DNA of 64,000 bases from the NCBI RefSeq assembly GCF_022807995.1, contig NZ_CP094351.1, positions 775,001 to 839,000 of the forward strand. Reading direction: 5' to 3'. The translations under genes were made by a program, and so were the position numbers. The notes beneath the pieces were generated by a model. The model did no database searches. It was not told the DNA's origin and saw only the letters and a program-made list of their open reading frames with translations. Every line of letters starts with the position of its first letter. Position 1 is the stretch's first letter. Positions 1-9,696 of this stretch are shown in pieces. This DNA is from Pseudomonas orientalis. GTDB taxonomy: Bacteria > Pseudomonadota > Gammaproteobacteria > Pseudomonadales > Pseudomonadaceae.

Positions 1-582
<582 letters not shown>

Positions 583-730
583 AACACCCAAGCAATTTGA
601 GTCGAAAGGCCAGATTGCGGTGTGTGAAGACGAGATGAACCGAAAGTTCGACGCTCACAAAACACCGAAAACTATCACATCCCCAATTTGCTGAAGCGAG
701 GCCAACAGGTCACGACTCAGTACCCGAATT
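583..730 (+). other. 23S-5S transcribed spacer
   Basis: About 148 bases between the 23S tail and the 5S gene. No tRNA is visible in it. It is read as internal transcribed spacer processed out of the rrn transcript. Confidence 0.8.
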
Positions 731-847
731 TCTTGACGACCATAGAGCATTGGAACCACCTGATCCCATCCCGAACTCAGCAGTGAAACGATGCATCGCC
801 GATGGTAGTGTGGGGTTTCCCCATGTGAGAGTAGGTCATCGTCAAGA
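731..847 (+). rRNA. rrf: 5S ribosomal RNA
   Basis: The conserved core ACCTGATCCCATCCCGAAC and the CGATGCATCGCCGATGGTAG arm are present. The terminal stem pairs TTGACGAC at 733 with its partner near 839-845. Length of about 117 bases fits pseudomonad 5S. Ends are estimated from the closing stem. It is the last gene of the rRNA operon and is followed at once by an intrinsic terminator. Confidence 0.95.
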
Positions 848-860
848 TTAAATTCCGAAA

Positions 861-892
861 CCCCATTTGCGAAAGCAGATGGGGTTTTGTTT
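861..892 (+). terminator. rRNA operon intrinsic terminator
   Basis: A ten-pair stem (861-870 with 875-884, one G-T pair) closed by a GAAA tetraloop is followed by TTTTGTTTT. This is a classic rho-independent terminator, 14 bases after the 5S gene. Confidence 0.93.
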
Positions 893-994
893 TGGGCGGT
901 CGAAAAGCATTCCTGCCAACAAATTTGCACAGTTATTTCTGAACCAGACCACTAGAATAAGCGCCTAACCTTTTTTAGAGCCCGAGCCCTATTT

Positions 995-1654
995 ATGCCC
1001 GATCCGGTTGATGCCCTTGAGGTGTCGGACTTACCGCTGGACGAACTGGTGGCATGCCATGAGTGCGATCTGCTGATGCGCAAACCCGTACTCGCCCTTG
1101 GTGAAAAAGCTGAATGTCCACGTTGCGGCTACGAGCTATACGCTCACCGTCACAATGTGGTCGAGCGAAGCCTGGCCCTGGTGCTGGCAGCACTGTTGCT
1201 GTACATACCCGCGAACTTTTTACCCATCATGCAGCTCAATCTACTCGGGCAGTCCTCCGAGGACACTGTGTGGACCGGCGTAGTCGGCCTGTTCAACACC
1301 GGTATGCAAGGTGTGGCCGCCGTGGTGTTCCTTTGCAGCATGGCTATTCCGCTGGTCAAGTTGTTTTGCCAATTGGCCGTATTGCTCAGCATCCGCTGGA
1401 ATATCGGTCGCAGTTATGGACTGCTGTTCTACCGTATCTACCACCATCTGAAAGACTGGGGGATGTTGGAGGTCTACTTGATGGGCGTCCTGGTTGCGCT
1501 CGTGAAGCTCGCGGATATGGCCTCCATTACGCTCGGCCTGGGTCTGGTGTGCTTTGTCAGTCTATTAATGGTTCAGATTCTGCTCGAAGTGGTGATGTCC
1601 CCCCACCAGATCTGGCAGGCGTTGTCAGGAGAGGATGACCATGCGGGCGATTGA
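995..1654 (+). CDS. pqiA: PqiA/LetA-family inner-membrane protein, first half
   Basis: Inner-membrane partner of an MCE lipid-transport protein, 219 aa. Residues 21-24 (CHEC) and 41-44 (CPRC) form a zinc-ribbon-like N-terminal module. They are followed by about four hydrophobic segments, with the family motif YIPANFLP near residue 70. E. coli PqiA and LetA are single proteins of about 420 aa made of two such halves; here each half is its own gene. It overlaps the next gene, and the MCE gene follows, so the three form one operon. Known family role: moving phospholipids between the inner and outer membranes. No strong ribosome binding site is visible, so the start is the first ATG of the conserved frame. 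Confidence 0.9.
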   Translation: MPDPVDALEVSDLPLDELVACHECDLLMRKPVLALGEKAECPRCGYELYAHRHNVVERSLALVLAALLLYIPANFLPIMQLNLLGQSSEDTVWTGVVGLFNTGMQGVAAVVFLCSMAIPLVKLFCQLAVLLSIRWNIGRSYGLLFYRIYHHLKDWGMLEVYLMGVLVALVKLADMASITLGLGLVCFVSLLMVQILLEVVMSPHQIWQALSGEDDHAGD

Positions 1655-2264
1655 TGCTGGCATTCTGGTTTGTACTGAATGTCATGAGCTGAACAAGCAG
1701 GAAGCGGACGCCGATGAGCAGCTCTGCAGCCGTTGCGGTGCGCTGATCCATGCACGTCGCCCCAATAGCCTCATACGCACCTGGGCACTGCTGATCACAG
1801 CGGCGATCCTGTATATCCCCGCCAACGTGCTGCCCATCATGACCGTCAACTCCCTCGGCCAAGGCGACCCCAGCACCATCATGTCCGGCGTGATCCAGCT
1901 GGTACAGCACGGCATGTTTCCCATTGCCGCCGTGGTGTTCATCGCCAGTATCCTGGTGCCCACGTTCAAGCTGGTGGGTATCGGCCTGCTGCTGTTCTCG
2001 GTGCAGCGCCGCCAACCGCTGTCCGCGCAACAACGCATTATCATGTACCGTTTTATCGAATTCATCGGTCGCTGGTCCATGCTGGATATCTTCGTGATCG
2101 CCATCTTGGTGGCGGTCGTAAACTTTGGGCGACTTGCCAGTGTCGAGGCCAATCTCGGCGCTGCAGCGTTCGCCAGTGTGGTGATCTTGACGATGCTTGC
2201 CGCAGTAACCTTCGATCCCCGACTGATTTGGGATAACACGGAGTCGGATGACGACCATGAGTGA
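1641..2264 (+). CDS. pqiA: PqiA/LetA-family inner-membrane protein, second half
   Basis: Second PqiA half, about 207 aa. It has its own pair of CxxC motifs (CTEC and CSRC, about residues 11-32), the same YIPANVLPIMTVN motif and about four membrane spans. Two ATGs are close together. AGGAG at 1627-1631 lies 9 bases before the ATG at 1641 but only 3 before the ATG at 1635, so 1641 is preferred. It overlaps the end of the first half and the start of the MCE gene, which indicates translational coupling. Together the two products correspond to one LetA/PqiA protein. Confidence 0.9.
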   Translation: MRAIDAGILVCTECHELNKQEADADEQLCSRCGALIHARRPNSLIRTWALLITAAILYIPANVLPIMTVNSLGQGDPSTIMSGVIQLVQHGMFPIAAVVFIASILVPTFKLVGIGLLLFSVQRRQPLSAQQRIIMYRFIEFIGRWSMLDIFVIAILVAVVNFGRLASVEANLGAAAFASVVILTMLAAVTFDPRLIWDNTESDDDHE

Positions 2265-4560
2265 TTTGCCTAAAGCTAAAACCCGCCCGGCCTCCAACTG
2301 GTCGGCCATCTGGGTGCTGCCCCTGATTGCCCTGATCATCGGTGGTTGGCTGGGTTGGCGTGCCTATTCCCAGCAAGGCCTCGAGATCCAGGTCCGTTTT
2401 GAAAGCGGCGAAGGCATTCAAGTCAACAAGACAGAGGTGGTCTACAAAGGCATGACGGTGGGTAAGGTCAAAGCCCTGGCGCTGGATGACGAAGGCAATA
2501 ATCGAGGGGTGATTGCCACGATCGAGATGAACAAGGACGTCGAGCAGTACCTCAGGACCAATACCCGCTTCTGGCTGGTCAAACCCAGCGTCAGCCTCGC
2601 CGGTATCACGGGTTTGGAGACCCTCGTCTCGGGTAACTACATCGCGGCAAGCCCGGGGGATGGCGAGCCCACCCGCAAGTTCAAGGCACTCTCCGAAGAG
2701 CCGCCGTTATCCGATGCCAAGCCGGGTTTGCACCTGACCCTCAAGGCTGATCGTCTGGGTTCGCTGAACCGTGGCAGCCCGGTGTTCTACAAGCAGATCC
2801 AAGTGGGCCAGGTCAAAAGTTACTTGTTGTCCGAGGATCATAGTACGGTCGAGATCAAGGTCTATATCGAACCGACCTACGCCAATCTGGTGCGCAAACA
2901 TACGCGTTTCTGGAACGCCAGCGGTATCAGTATCGATGCGAACCTGTCGGGTGTGAAGGTTCGCAGCGAATCGCTGTCAAGCATCGTCGCCGGCGGTATC
3001 GCCTTCGCTACGCCGGAAAATCGCAAGGACAGCCCGCCAACCGACCCGAGCCTGCCGTTTCGCCTGTACGAGGATTTCGACGCCGCCGCCGCGGGCATCA
3101 AGGTCAAGGTCAAGCTTACTGACTTCGAAGGCCTGCAGGCTGGGCGTACGCCAGTGATGTACAAGGGCATTGAGGTCGGCAGCCTGAAAACCCTGAAGAT
3201 CGACCCGGACCTGTCCAGTGCCAGCGCTGAATTGACCCTCGATCCCCTGGCCGAAGACTATCTGGTGCAGGACACGCAATTCTGGGTGGTCAAACCGTCC
3301 ATCTCCCTGGCCGGTATCACCGGCCTGGAGGCTTTGGTCAAAGGAAACTACATCGCCATCCGCCCCGGCGACAAGGGCACCCCGCCACAACGTGAATACG
3401 TGGCGCGCGCCAAGGCACCACCGTTGGACCTGCGCTCCCCGGGCCTGCACATGGTGTTGCTCACCGACAACCTGGGCTCGCTGGATGTCGGCAGCCCGAT
3501 TCTGTACAAGCAGGTCAAGGTCGGTTCGGTGCAGAGCTACCAGTTCTCACGCAAGAAAAAGCAATTGGTGATCGGTGTTCATATCGAGAAAGAGTATGAA
3601 AGCCTGGTCAATGGTTCGACCCGTTTCTGGAATGCCAGCGGTGTCACCCTCACCGGCGGACTTACCAGCGGTATCCAAGTGAAAAGTGAATCCCTGGCCA
3701 GCCTGATGGCCGGTGGTATCGCCTTCGAAACGCCGGAACCGAATGTGCCGCTGAAAAGGCACATCCCGCGTTTCCGCCTGTTTGCCGACAAGGACGCCGC
3801 CAATCGGCATGGCACCCTGGTAACCATCAAGGTTGATCGTGCCGACGGCTTGAGCCCTGGCACGCCGGTGCGCTTCAAAGGCCTGGACGTGGGCAAGATT
3901 GAAAGCGTAGACCTGAGTGCCGACATGCAATCGGTGCTGCTCAGCGCGCGTATCACTCAAGTGGCCGACCGCATTGCACGGGTTGGCAGTCAGTTCTGGG
4001 TGGTCAAGCCTGAACTGGGCCTGATGAAAACGGCGAATCTGCAGACCCTGGTCACCGGGCAGTACATCGAAGTGCAGCCGGCGGCGAAAAACGCTGGCCC
4101 GCAGAAGAGTTTTGTCGCGCTCGCGCAACCACCTGAAGCCGCACACCGGGAGGCTGGCCTGAGCCTGACGCTCAGCGCCGCGCGCCGTGGTTCGCTCAAG
4201 GAAGGCGTGCCGGTCACCTACCGTGAAGTCACCGTCGGCAAAGTCACCGGCTATGAGTTGGGGCAGACCGCCGACCGTGTCCTGGTGCATATCCTGATCG
4301 AACCAAAATATGCGCCCTTGGTCCGCAGTGGCAGCCGCTTCTGGAACACCAGTGGCTTCGGGCTCGACTTCGGCTTGTTCAAGGGTGCGACGGTGCGTAC
4401 CGAGTCCCTGGAAACGCTGGTGGCCGGCGGTATTGCTTTTGCTACGCCTGATGGTGAACGCATGGGCAGCCCGGCGCGGCCGCAGCAGACCTTTGCGCTG
4501 TTCGACAAGTTTGAGGATGAGTGGCTGACCTGGGCGCCCAAGATTCAACTGGGCAAGTAG
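2248..4560 (+). CDS. pqiB: PqiB/LetB-like MCE lipid-transport protein with six MCE domains
   Basis: A 770 aa protein with one N-terminal membrane anchor (about residues 18-37) and a long periplasmic part. Six MCE repeats can be counted, starting near residues 48, 160, 283, 398, 520 and 636. Each has a VxYKGxxVGxV-like or YKQxxVGxV-like hairpin. Odd repeats end with a GNYIA/GQYIE motif and even ones with an SLxxLxAGGIAFATP-like motif. Known: PqiB has three MCE domains and LetB (YebT) seven, and LetB stacks them into a tunnel that carries lipid across the periplasm. Six is an unusual count between these. Start ATG at 2248 has GGAG just upstream; ATG at 2257 is possible. Confidence 0.93.
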   Translation: MTTMSDLPKAKTRPASNWSAIWVLPLIALIIGGWLGWRAYSQQGLEIQVRFESGEGIQVNKTEVVYKGMTVGKVKALALDDEGNNRGVIATIEMNKDVEQYLRTNTRFWLVKPSVSLAGITGLETLVSGNYIAASPGDGEPTRKFKALSEEPPLSDAKPGLHLTLKADRLGSLNRGSPVFYKQIQVGQVKSYLLSEDHSTVEIKVYIEPTYANLVRKHTRFWNASGISIDANLSGVKVRSESLSSIVAGGIAFATPENRKDSPPTDPSLPFRLYEDFDAAAAGIKVKVKLTDFEGLQAGRTPVMYKGIEVGSLKTLKIDPDLSSASAELTLDPLAEDYLVQDTQFWVVKPSISLAGITGLEALVKGNYIAIRPGDKGTPPQREYVARAKAPPLDLRSPGLHMVLLTDNLGSLDVGSPILYKQVKVGSVQSYQFSRKKKQLVIGVHIEKEYESLVNGSTRFWNASGVTLTGGLTSGIQVKSESLASLMAGGIAFETPEPNVPLKRHIPRFRLFADKDAANRHGTLVTIKVDRADGLSPGTPVRFKGLDVGKIESVDLSADMQSVLLSARITQVADRIARVGSQFWVVKPELGLMKTANLQTLVTGQYIEVQPAAKNAGPQKSFVALAQPPEAAHREAGLSLTLSAARRGSLKEGVPVTYREVTVGKVTGYELGQTADRVLVHILIEPKYAPLVRSGSRFWNTSGFGLDFGLFKGATVRTESLETLVAGGIAFATPDGERMGSPARPQQTFALFDKFEDEWLTWAPKIQLGK

Positions 4561-4573
4561 ACCGAGGCGCGGC

Positions 4574-4648
4574 CATCGGGGGCAAGCCCCCTCCCACATG
4601 TTGATTTGTGAATACATTCAAAGTGTGGGAGGGGGCTTGCCCCCGATG
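4574..4648. repeat. REPIN: inverted pair of REP sequences (GTGGGAGGGGGCTTG family)
   Basis: Two copies of the same 24-25 base REP face each other (4574-4599 reversed, 4624-4648 forward) around a 24-base spacer. Each copy is itself an imperfect hairpin (GGGGGCTTGCCCCC core). It lies between the convergent MCE and mksB genes. Such doublets are non-coding mobile elements normally moved by a RAYT transposase, which is not in this window. Confidence 0.92.
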
Positions 4649-4683
4649 AGGCCCTCAAACTCAATACAAAACGCCAGCCCACA

Positions 4684-4720
4684 AAAAAGGCCGCGATCCA
4701 GAAGATCGCGGCCTTTTTGC
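4684..4720. terminator. Bidirectional intrinsic terminator between pqiB and mksB
   Basis: AAAAAGGCCGCGATC pairs with GATCGCGGCCTTTTT around a five-base loop (CAGAA). A-run and T-run flank the stem, so it can stop both the plus-strand MCE operon and the minus-strand mks operon. Confidence 0.92.
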
Positions 4721-4736
4721 TTTTCAGCCCTACATG

Positions 4737-7577
4737 TCAGACTTCATCCAACTCCGGCTCATCCGCCTGCACATTCATCGTCGCCCTCACCCCATCATGT
4801 CGACGGATATACTTCCAGTCCGCCTCATCAATGTAGATTCCGTTCGGCCCGCTGCCGCCTTCCAGGTCGATCGCCACCTGGGCGGACACCTGCGGCTTCA
4901 CGCTGGCCAGGATCGGCACGAAGCCCAACTGCAGGCTGGTTTCCAGCAAGGCTGCCTGGTTCTTCTCATCGATATCCGCTGCCTCATCGAGGTAGTACGG
5001 CAGGCGCACGCGTCCGGCCTGTTCACGGTCCATCAAGTGCAGCAACAAGTACATGTTGGTCAGCGCCTTGATGGTCATGGTAGTGCCGTTGGATGCGGCG
5101 CCATCGATATCGGTATGAATCACCGGCTGGCCGTTTACCTTGGTGATCTCGAACGCGAGTTCGAACAGGTCCTTGAGGCCCAATTGGTTATGGTTGGCCG
5201 CCACCAGGCGGGCCAGGTATTCCTTGGCCTCTTCGTTCTTGTTGTCCTGCTCGGCACTCTGGCTGAGGTCGAACACCGACAACGTCTCGCCCTCTTCATA
5301 CTGACCGGCGCTGTGGATGATCTGGTCGATATGCTTGAGGGCTTCCTTGTTCGGTGCCAGCACAATGCGAAAGCTCTGCAGGTTGGACACCTGGCGCTTG
5401 TTGATTTCGCGGTTGAACAACGCAAGCTGGTGTTCCAGGCTGTCGTAGTCGCTGCGGATATTGCGCAAGGTCCGTGCGATATCGGTGACCGCCGCGCGGC
5501 GTGCCTTGCCCAGGGTCAAGGCCTCGTCGGTACGGTGGGCATAGGCGTTGATCAGCAGTTGCAGACGACGCTCCATGTCATCCTCGCTGTCGAACTTGGC
5601 CACACCCTTGAGGCGCACCTGGGCATACAGCGCTTCGATCTGGCCATCGGCACGCAGCAAGCCCTGCCAGCTGTCCTGATAGTCGTTGAGCAGCGGCAGC
5701 AGGTTGTCCATGGAGTCGTCGACCGGGTCCATGAACGGCGTGCCGAAGGGCAGGTCCGCCGGCAACAGCTGACGCCGGCGCAAGGCGTCGTCCAGCGTAC
5801 GTTGCTTGGCTTCCATGTCGCCGATCTGGCGGCCGACCAGTTGCAGTTTGGCCGATAATTGCTGGACGCGCTCGGTGAACGCATCGCTGGAGCGCTTCAA
5901 TTCGTCCTGGGCCGCTTCCATCTGCGCCAGGTTTTCCAGCTTCTCGCCTTCTTCCGCACTCAGGGTTTGTGCGCGGCGGAAATCCTCCAGTGCCTTCTGC
6001 GCGTCGAGCACCTGCTGGTACAGCGCTTCGGTCTGGGTCTTGCTCGCCGCTCGGTCGGAGGCCACGGCCTGCTGGGTCTTGAGTTGCTTGAGCTCTTTTT
6101 CCAGACGCTCTTTCTGATCGCGCAATGCCGCGCGATCGGCCAGGGCCTGCAACGCCGGCGGCTCGATGTGCGAGATGTCGATGGACAGCCCCGGCACTTC
6201 GAAACGCTCGCCCTTGAAGCCATCGAGGATCCGCTCCAGGGATTTGACCCACTGGCCTTCCTCGTCCAGCGTGATGCCATGTTCGCCCAGCGGCAGGCTG
6301 AACAGCGAACTGTTGAACAGGCGCATCAGGCGCTCGACATCCTGCTGCGAAAATTCCTCGCGCAGCTTGGCGTAGCTGTTGTTGTCCGCGTGGTCCAGTT
6401 GCTGCCTGACCGACTTCAGGCGTTTTTCCAGGTCGCGCAGACGCTCGTCCAGGTCCTCGGCGCTGAACTGACGGGAATGCGCCAGCGCACCGGCCAATTC
6501 GTCGTGAGCGTCCTTGGCCGCCAGCAGTTGCTGCTCCAGTATCCTCACATCGTCGACCAGCGCGAAGCGATGCTTGAGCACCGACAGCTCGCCCAACCAA
6601 CGCTGGATGCCACTGATCTCGCGCTCCAGGCGCATCAGCTCCTGGGTGCCGCCACGCTGGTCGTGCTGCAGCGCATCCTGCTCGTTGCGATAGTGCTCGG
6701 CCTGTATCGTCAGCTCTTCCTTGCGCGCACTGGCGTAGTCCGACCAGGTGCCCAGCAGCGAATCCAGCAATGGCGACAGGCGATGCAATTTGCCGCGCAG
6801 AATATCGCGCTGTTTCACACCATTGGCGAGCGCTTCGACCAAGGGCCCTGCGGCCACCAGCGAATGGTAGTCCTGCTCCATGCGCCGCACATCGCGGAAG
6901 GCTTCCTCGCACGCGGCGATGTAATCGACGCTGCCGGAGCGCAGGCTGTGTTCGAACGCATCAAGGAACAATTGTTTGAGTTTTGCCGCGGTGATTTCGC
7001 GCATGTGCAACAGGTTGATAAACAGCGCACGGAATGTCTTCAGGCTCTGCTCGCTGGTGGAGCGCAGGGGGATCAGCGTCAGGTCCAGCGGGATCGATGT
7101 GTGCCCGCCCACCAGCAGGCGTCGCAGTTCATCAGGCTTGAGTTCATAGGCTTTCAGGCCTTCGCGCTCAAGGTTGGTGAACAACTCCTTCTGGCGCAGG
7201 CAGGTGTCGTTTTTCTGGTAGTGGGCCAGGTCCAGCTTGCCGGCGTAGGCAAAGAACTGGTGACCGAAGCCACCGCCGGGGCCGCGCCCTACCACGCCAA
7301 TCACGTGCGGGCCGTGGGGCAGCGAGACCTCCACCAGGATGTAGCTGGTGTCGGTGGCAAAGTAGAAGCGCCGCGATTGTTCCAGGGTGTATTTGCCGAA
7401 ACTCATGTCCGACATGCGCGCCAGGATCGGGAACTGCAACGCGTTGATCGACGCGGATTTACCCAGGTTGTTCGCGCCGTACACCGACAGCGGCTCTTCC
7501 AGCGGGAACAAGCCCAGGCTGTAGCCGGCGGTGTTCAACAGGGCGAAACGGCGTATGCCGTAGCGTTCCTTACTCAT
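4737..7577 (-). CDS. mksB: MksB, SMC-like ATPase of the MksBEF condensin
   Basis: The SMC-type subunit of the MukBEF-like condensin, 946 aa. Walker A (GANNLGKS) is at residues 34-41, long coiled-coil-rich arms fill the middle, and the C-terminal head has a signature-like SNGTTMTIKAL segment and Walker B (YLDEAADID) near 862-870. Known role: MksBEF acts with SMC-ScpAB in pseudomonad chromosome organisation. Gene order mksF-mksE-mksB equals mukF-mukE-mukB. It overlaps mksE by four bases. No mksG/jetD (TOPRIM nuclease) gene follows; a terminator and the convergent MCE operon do. It is therefore the chromosome-management type and not a Wadjet plasmid-defence operon. Confidence 0.9.
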   Translation of the reverse strand: MSKERYGIRRFALLNTAGYSLGLFPLEEPLSVYGANNLGKSASINALQFPILARMSDMSFGKYTLEQSRRFYFATDTSYILVEVSLPHGPHVIGVVGRGPGGGFGHQFFAYAGKLDLAHYQKNDTCLRQKELFTNLEREGLKAYELKPDELRRLLVGGHTSIPLDLTLIPLRSTSEQSLKTFRALFINLLHMREITAAKLKQLFLDAFEHSLRSGSVDYIAACEEAFRDVRRMEQDYHSLVAAGPLVEALANGVKQRDILRGKLHRLSPLLDSLLGTWSDYASARKEELTIQAEHYRNEQDALQHDQRGGTQELMRLEREISGIQRWLGELSVLKHRFALVDDVRILEQQLLAAKDAHDELAGALAHSRQFSAEDLDERLRDLEKRLKSVRQQLDHADNNSYAKLREEFSQQDVERLMRLFNSSLFSLPLGEHGITLDEEGQWVKSLERILDGFKGERFEVPGLSIDISHIEPPALQALADRAALRDQKERLEKELKQLKTQQAVASDRAASKTQTEALYQQVLDAQKALEDFRRAQTLSAEEGEKLENLAQMEAAQDELKRSSDAFTERVQQLSAKLQLVGRQIGDMEAKQRTLDDALRRRQLLPADLPFGTPFMDPVDDSMDNLLPLLNDYQDSWQGLLRADGQIEALYAQVRLKGVAKFDSEDDMERRLQLLINAYAHRTDEALTLGKARRAAVTDIARTLRNIRSDYDSLEHQLALFNREINKRQVSNLQSFRIVLAPNKEALKHIDQIIHSAGQYEEGETLSVFDLSQSAEQDNKNEEAKEYLARLVAANHNQLGLKDLFELAFEITKVNGQPVIHTDIDGAASNGTTMTIKALTNMYLLLHLMDREQAGRVRLPYYLDEAADIDEKNQAALLETSLQLGFVPILASVKPQVSAQVAIDLEGGSGPNGIYIDEADWKYIRRHDGVRATMNVQADEPELDEV

Positions 7578-8281
7578 GCGTCGGTCTCCTGTTCTTCGGC
7601 AATGGCGCGGGCGAGGGCATCTTCTTCGCTTTCTTCAGCGAAGTCGCTCAGGTCCAGCGGGTCATCGGTCTTCAGCAGTTTTTCATCGCTGTCTGCGTCG
7701 ATGATCACCGGCACCGGCAGCGGCAACACGCTGTGCACGCTGGCAGCGAGGTCGCGGTCCTGCTGCACCGACAGGCACACATCAAGGAAACGATGCATCG
7801 GCGGCAGGAAGCGATAGATGCCGTTGTCTTCGCCGGCAAAGCCCAGCTGGGTCATGCGCCGCATGATTTTTTCTTCAAGTTCTTCCTGGGTCTGCACTTC
7901 GGCCTGGATAAACAGGTCGCGGTACTTTTCCAGCAACGACGGCAGCTCATCGCGGCCCAGGCTGCCGCCGTCGAGCACGGCAACCGGGTCGCGGCCCTGG
8001 TCGGCCAGGTGCTCGACGAGGATGAAGGTGAACAGGGCCAGACGCTGTGCGGTCTTGTTCACCTGCGCGCTGGCGATGGCCGAGTCCGGCACGAAGTAAT
8101 AGAAACCACGGGTATCGCAGACCAGCTCAAAACCCAGGGCCTTGAACAGCGTGCGGTACTGGTCCTGGAAGTTCGACAGCTGCGCGTACAGTTCCGGGTC
8201 GCGACGGCTGACGTGGTAACCCTTGAACAGCTCGCGAAAGATCGGCGCCAGTTGGGACAGTTCGGATAGATCAAGATGCAT
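7574..8281 (-). CDS. mksE: MksE, condensin accessory subunit
   Basis: A 235 aa protein between the kleisin and SMC-like genes, in the position of MukE. The family holds two winged-helix (KITE) domains and binds the kleisin to control ATPase-head engagement. The sequence begins MHLDLSELSQLAPIFRELF and ends in an acidic tail (about residues 200-235, rich in D and E). It overlaps mksF upstream by 11 bases and mksB downstream by 4 (ATGA), so the three are translationally coupled. Identification rests mainly on operon position and length; the sequence itself has few fixed motifs. Confidence 0.85.
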   Translation of the reverse strand: MHLDLSELSQLAPIFRELFKGYHVSRRDPELYAQLSNFQDQYRTLFKALGFELVCDTRGFYYFVPDSAIASAQVNKTAQRLALFTFILVEHLADQGRDPVAVLDGGSLGRDELPSLLEKYRDLFIQAEVQTQEELEEKIMRRMTQLGFAGEDNGIYRFLPPMHRFLDVCLSVQQDRDLAASVHSVLPLPVPVIIDADSDEKLLKTDDPLDLSDFAEESEEDALARAIAEEQETDA

Positions 8282-9548
8282 AAGGCGTGCTCGCAGAATT
8301 CTCGGTGGCGTCGGTGCCGGCCGGGAGCAGGGCGAAGGAGCGCAGGCTGACCTGGTGCTCGTGTGTGTGATAGTCGCGGCGCTCCAGGCGTTCGCGCTTG
8401 AAGCGTTTTTCCCGCGAGAGCCGCGAGAACCAGTACAGCAACTCGTCGGTGGCGCCGTCCGGTTCCTGCTCCAGCAGCCAGGTCATCAGGTCCGGCATCG
8501 GCAATGCATCTTCGCAGCGTTCGAGCATTTCCTTGACCGTTCGCGGCGCGCGCTGGGCGTCGCCCTTGTGGGTTTTGTGCGCCTTGGGGAAGCGGGCCGG
8601 TTTCGGTTCGAAATTGGCCAGGGCATACACATAGGCTTCCACCTGGCTGGCACTGCCCAGGAAGGTGCTTTGCGGGCGGGTGAACAGGGGCATGGCGGCC
8701 TGTGGCACCGCGTCCAGGCCTTTGCGGCGGATCGCCGACAGGGCCAGCGCCGCGCCACGGGTCACGGCATTGTGCCGGCGTGCTTCTTCGCGTAGCGGCA
8801 GCAACAGCTCGCGCGCATGGCGCAAGGTCAACTGGGCGCTGGTCTGCATTTCAAGGATGCGTGCGTGGGTGCGCAGCAGCATGTCGTCGTCCACCAACTG
8901 GCCGAGGCGCTGCTGCTCGGTGAGCATGCGCAGCAGCACATTTTCGACCTTGCGTACGCCTTGCTCGAACGCGCCGTCGGCGTTCACCAGTTGGATCATC
9001 GGTTCGACGTATTCGTCCCAGGTGGCCAGTACCTCGGCGTAACGCTGGCGCAACGGGATCTGGCGGTCGCTGGTCTTCGCGCGGTCGGCCACGGCCGCGA
9101 GGGCCTGTTCGTCGTTGGCGAGTTTTTTCAGCACGTCGCGCACGCGCATGTCCAGCAGGCGCAGTTGCCGGGCCAGATCGTGGCCATCGCGGATGTCGAA
9201 GGCGTCCTGGATATAACCGGCCAGGCGCTCGAGGTGGCGCAGGTAGGCTTCGATTTCCAGGCACAGGCCAAGCCGGTGCTCCTTGCGCAGATACGCCAGG
9301 AAGTCGTGAATCTGCGCGTTGAGCTCGAAACGGTTCGGGCTCTTGGCGACAGGCACCAGGATATCCAGGCGAATCCACACGTCCAGCAGGCTGGTGATGT
9401 CCTGGGGCGTGCTGTCCAGTTGTTGGGCGGCCAGTTGCGCGCGCAGCTCGCTCAGGCTCAGGGTGCCTTGGTCGAAGTGTTCGCACAGTGGCTCGAGTAA
9501 GGCCCAGTGTTCGGCGAGGGCGCGCAGAACGCGCTTGGGTTCGATCAT
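8271..9548 (-). CDS. mksF: MksF, kleisin subunit of the MksBEF condensin
   Basis: First gene of the mks operon, 425 aa. A helical N-terminal region (winged-helix-like, residues about 1-110) leads into helical-bundle segments and a polar C-terminal domain, as expected for MukF/MksF kleisins that bridge the two MksB heads. The ATG at 9548 has no strong Shine-Dalgarno but no better in-frame start is seen. The 148 bases upstream are shared with the divergent holD gene and hold no other gene; transcription of the operon probably starts there. Confidence 0.85.
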   Translation of the reverse strand: MIEPKRVLRALAEHWALLEPLCEHFDQGTLSLSELRAQLAAQQLDSTPQDITSLLDVWIRLDILVPVAKSPNRFELNAQIHDFLAYLRKEHRLGLCLEIEAYLRHLERLAGYIQDAFDIRDGHDLARQLRLLDMRVRDVLKKLANDEQALAAVADRAKTSDRQIPLRQRYAEVLATWDEYVEPMIQLVNADGAFEQGVRKVENVLLRMLTEQQRLGQLVDDDMLLRTHARILEMQTSAQLTLRHARELLLPLREEARRHNAVTRGAALALSAIRRKGLDAVPQAAMPLFTRPQSTFLGSASQVEAYVYALANFEPKPARFPKAHKTHKGDAQRAPRTVKEMLERCEDALPMPDLMTWLLEQEPDGATDELLYWFSRLSREKRFKRERLERRDYHTHEHQVSLRSFALLPAGTDATENSASTPYAS

Positions 9549-9696
9549 GGGAATGGCCGGCTGGTTGGCGATTAAAAGTCGCGATTGTACTGCATCGCGC
9601 GCGGGATTTATCCACAGCCGGTCAGTGTGCAGTGGGCGATTGTTGCCGAACAGCGGTAGAATCCCCGCTCTTTAGTTATCCACAAGTGACCGAGCT

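Noticed and set aside
655..930. A 91 aa minus-strand frame over the 5S rRNA gene
   Set aside because: It crosses the 5S gene and its terminator.
4734..7817. Two long plus-strand frames (374 and 652 aa) across the mksB region
   Set aside because: They are antisense to mksB/mksE, arise from the high third-position GC bias, and have low-complexity Q/V/L/R translations without motifs.
4737..9548. Wadjet (JetABCD) plasmid-defence system
   Set aside because: The fourth component (JetD/MksG) is missing on both sides of the operon.
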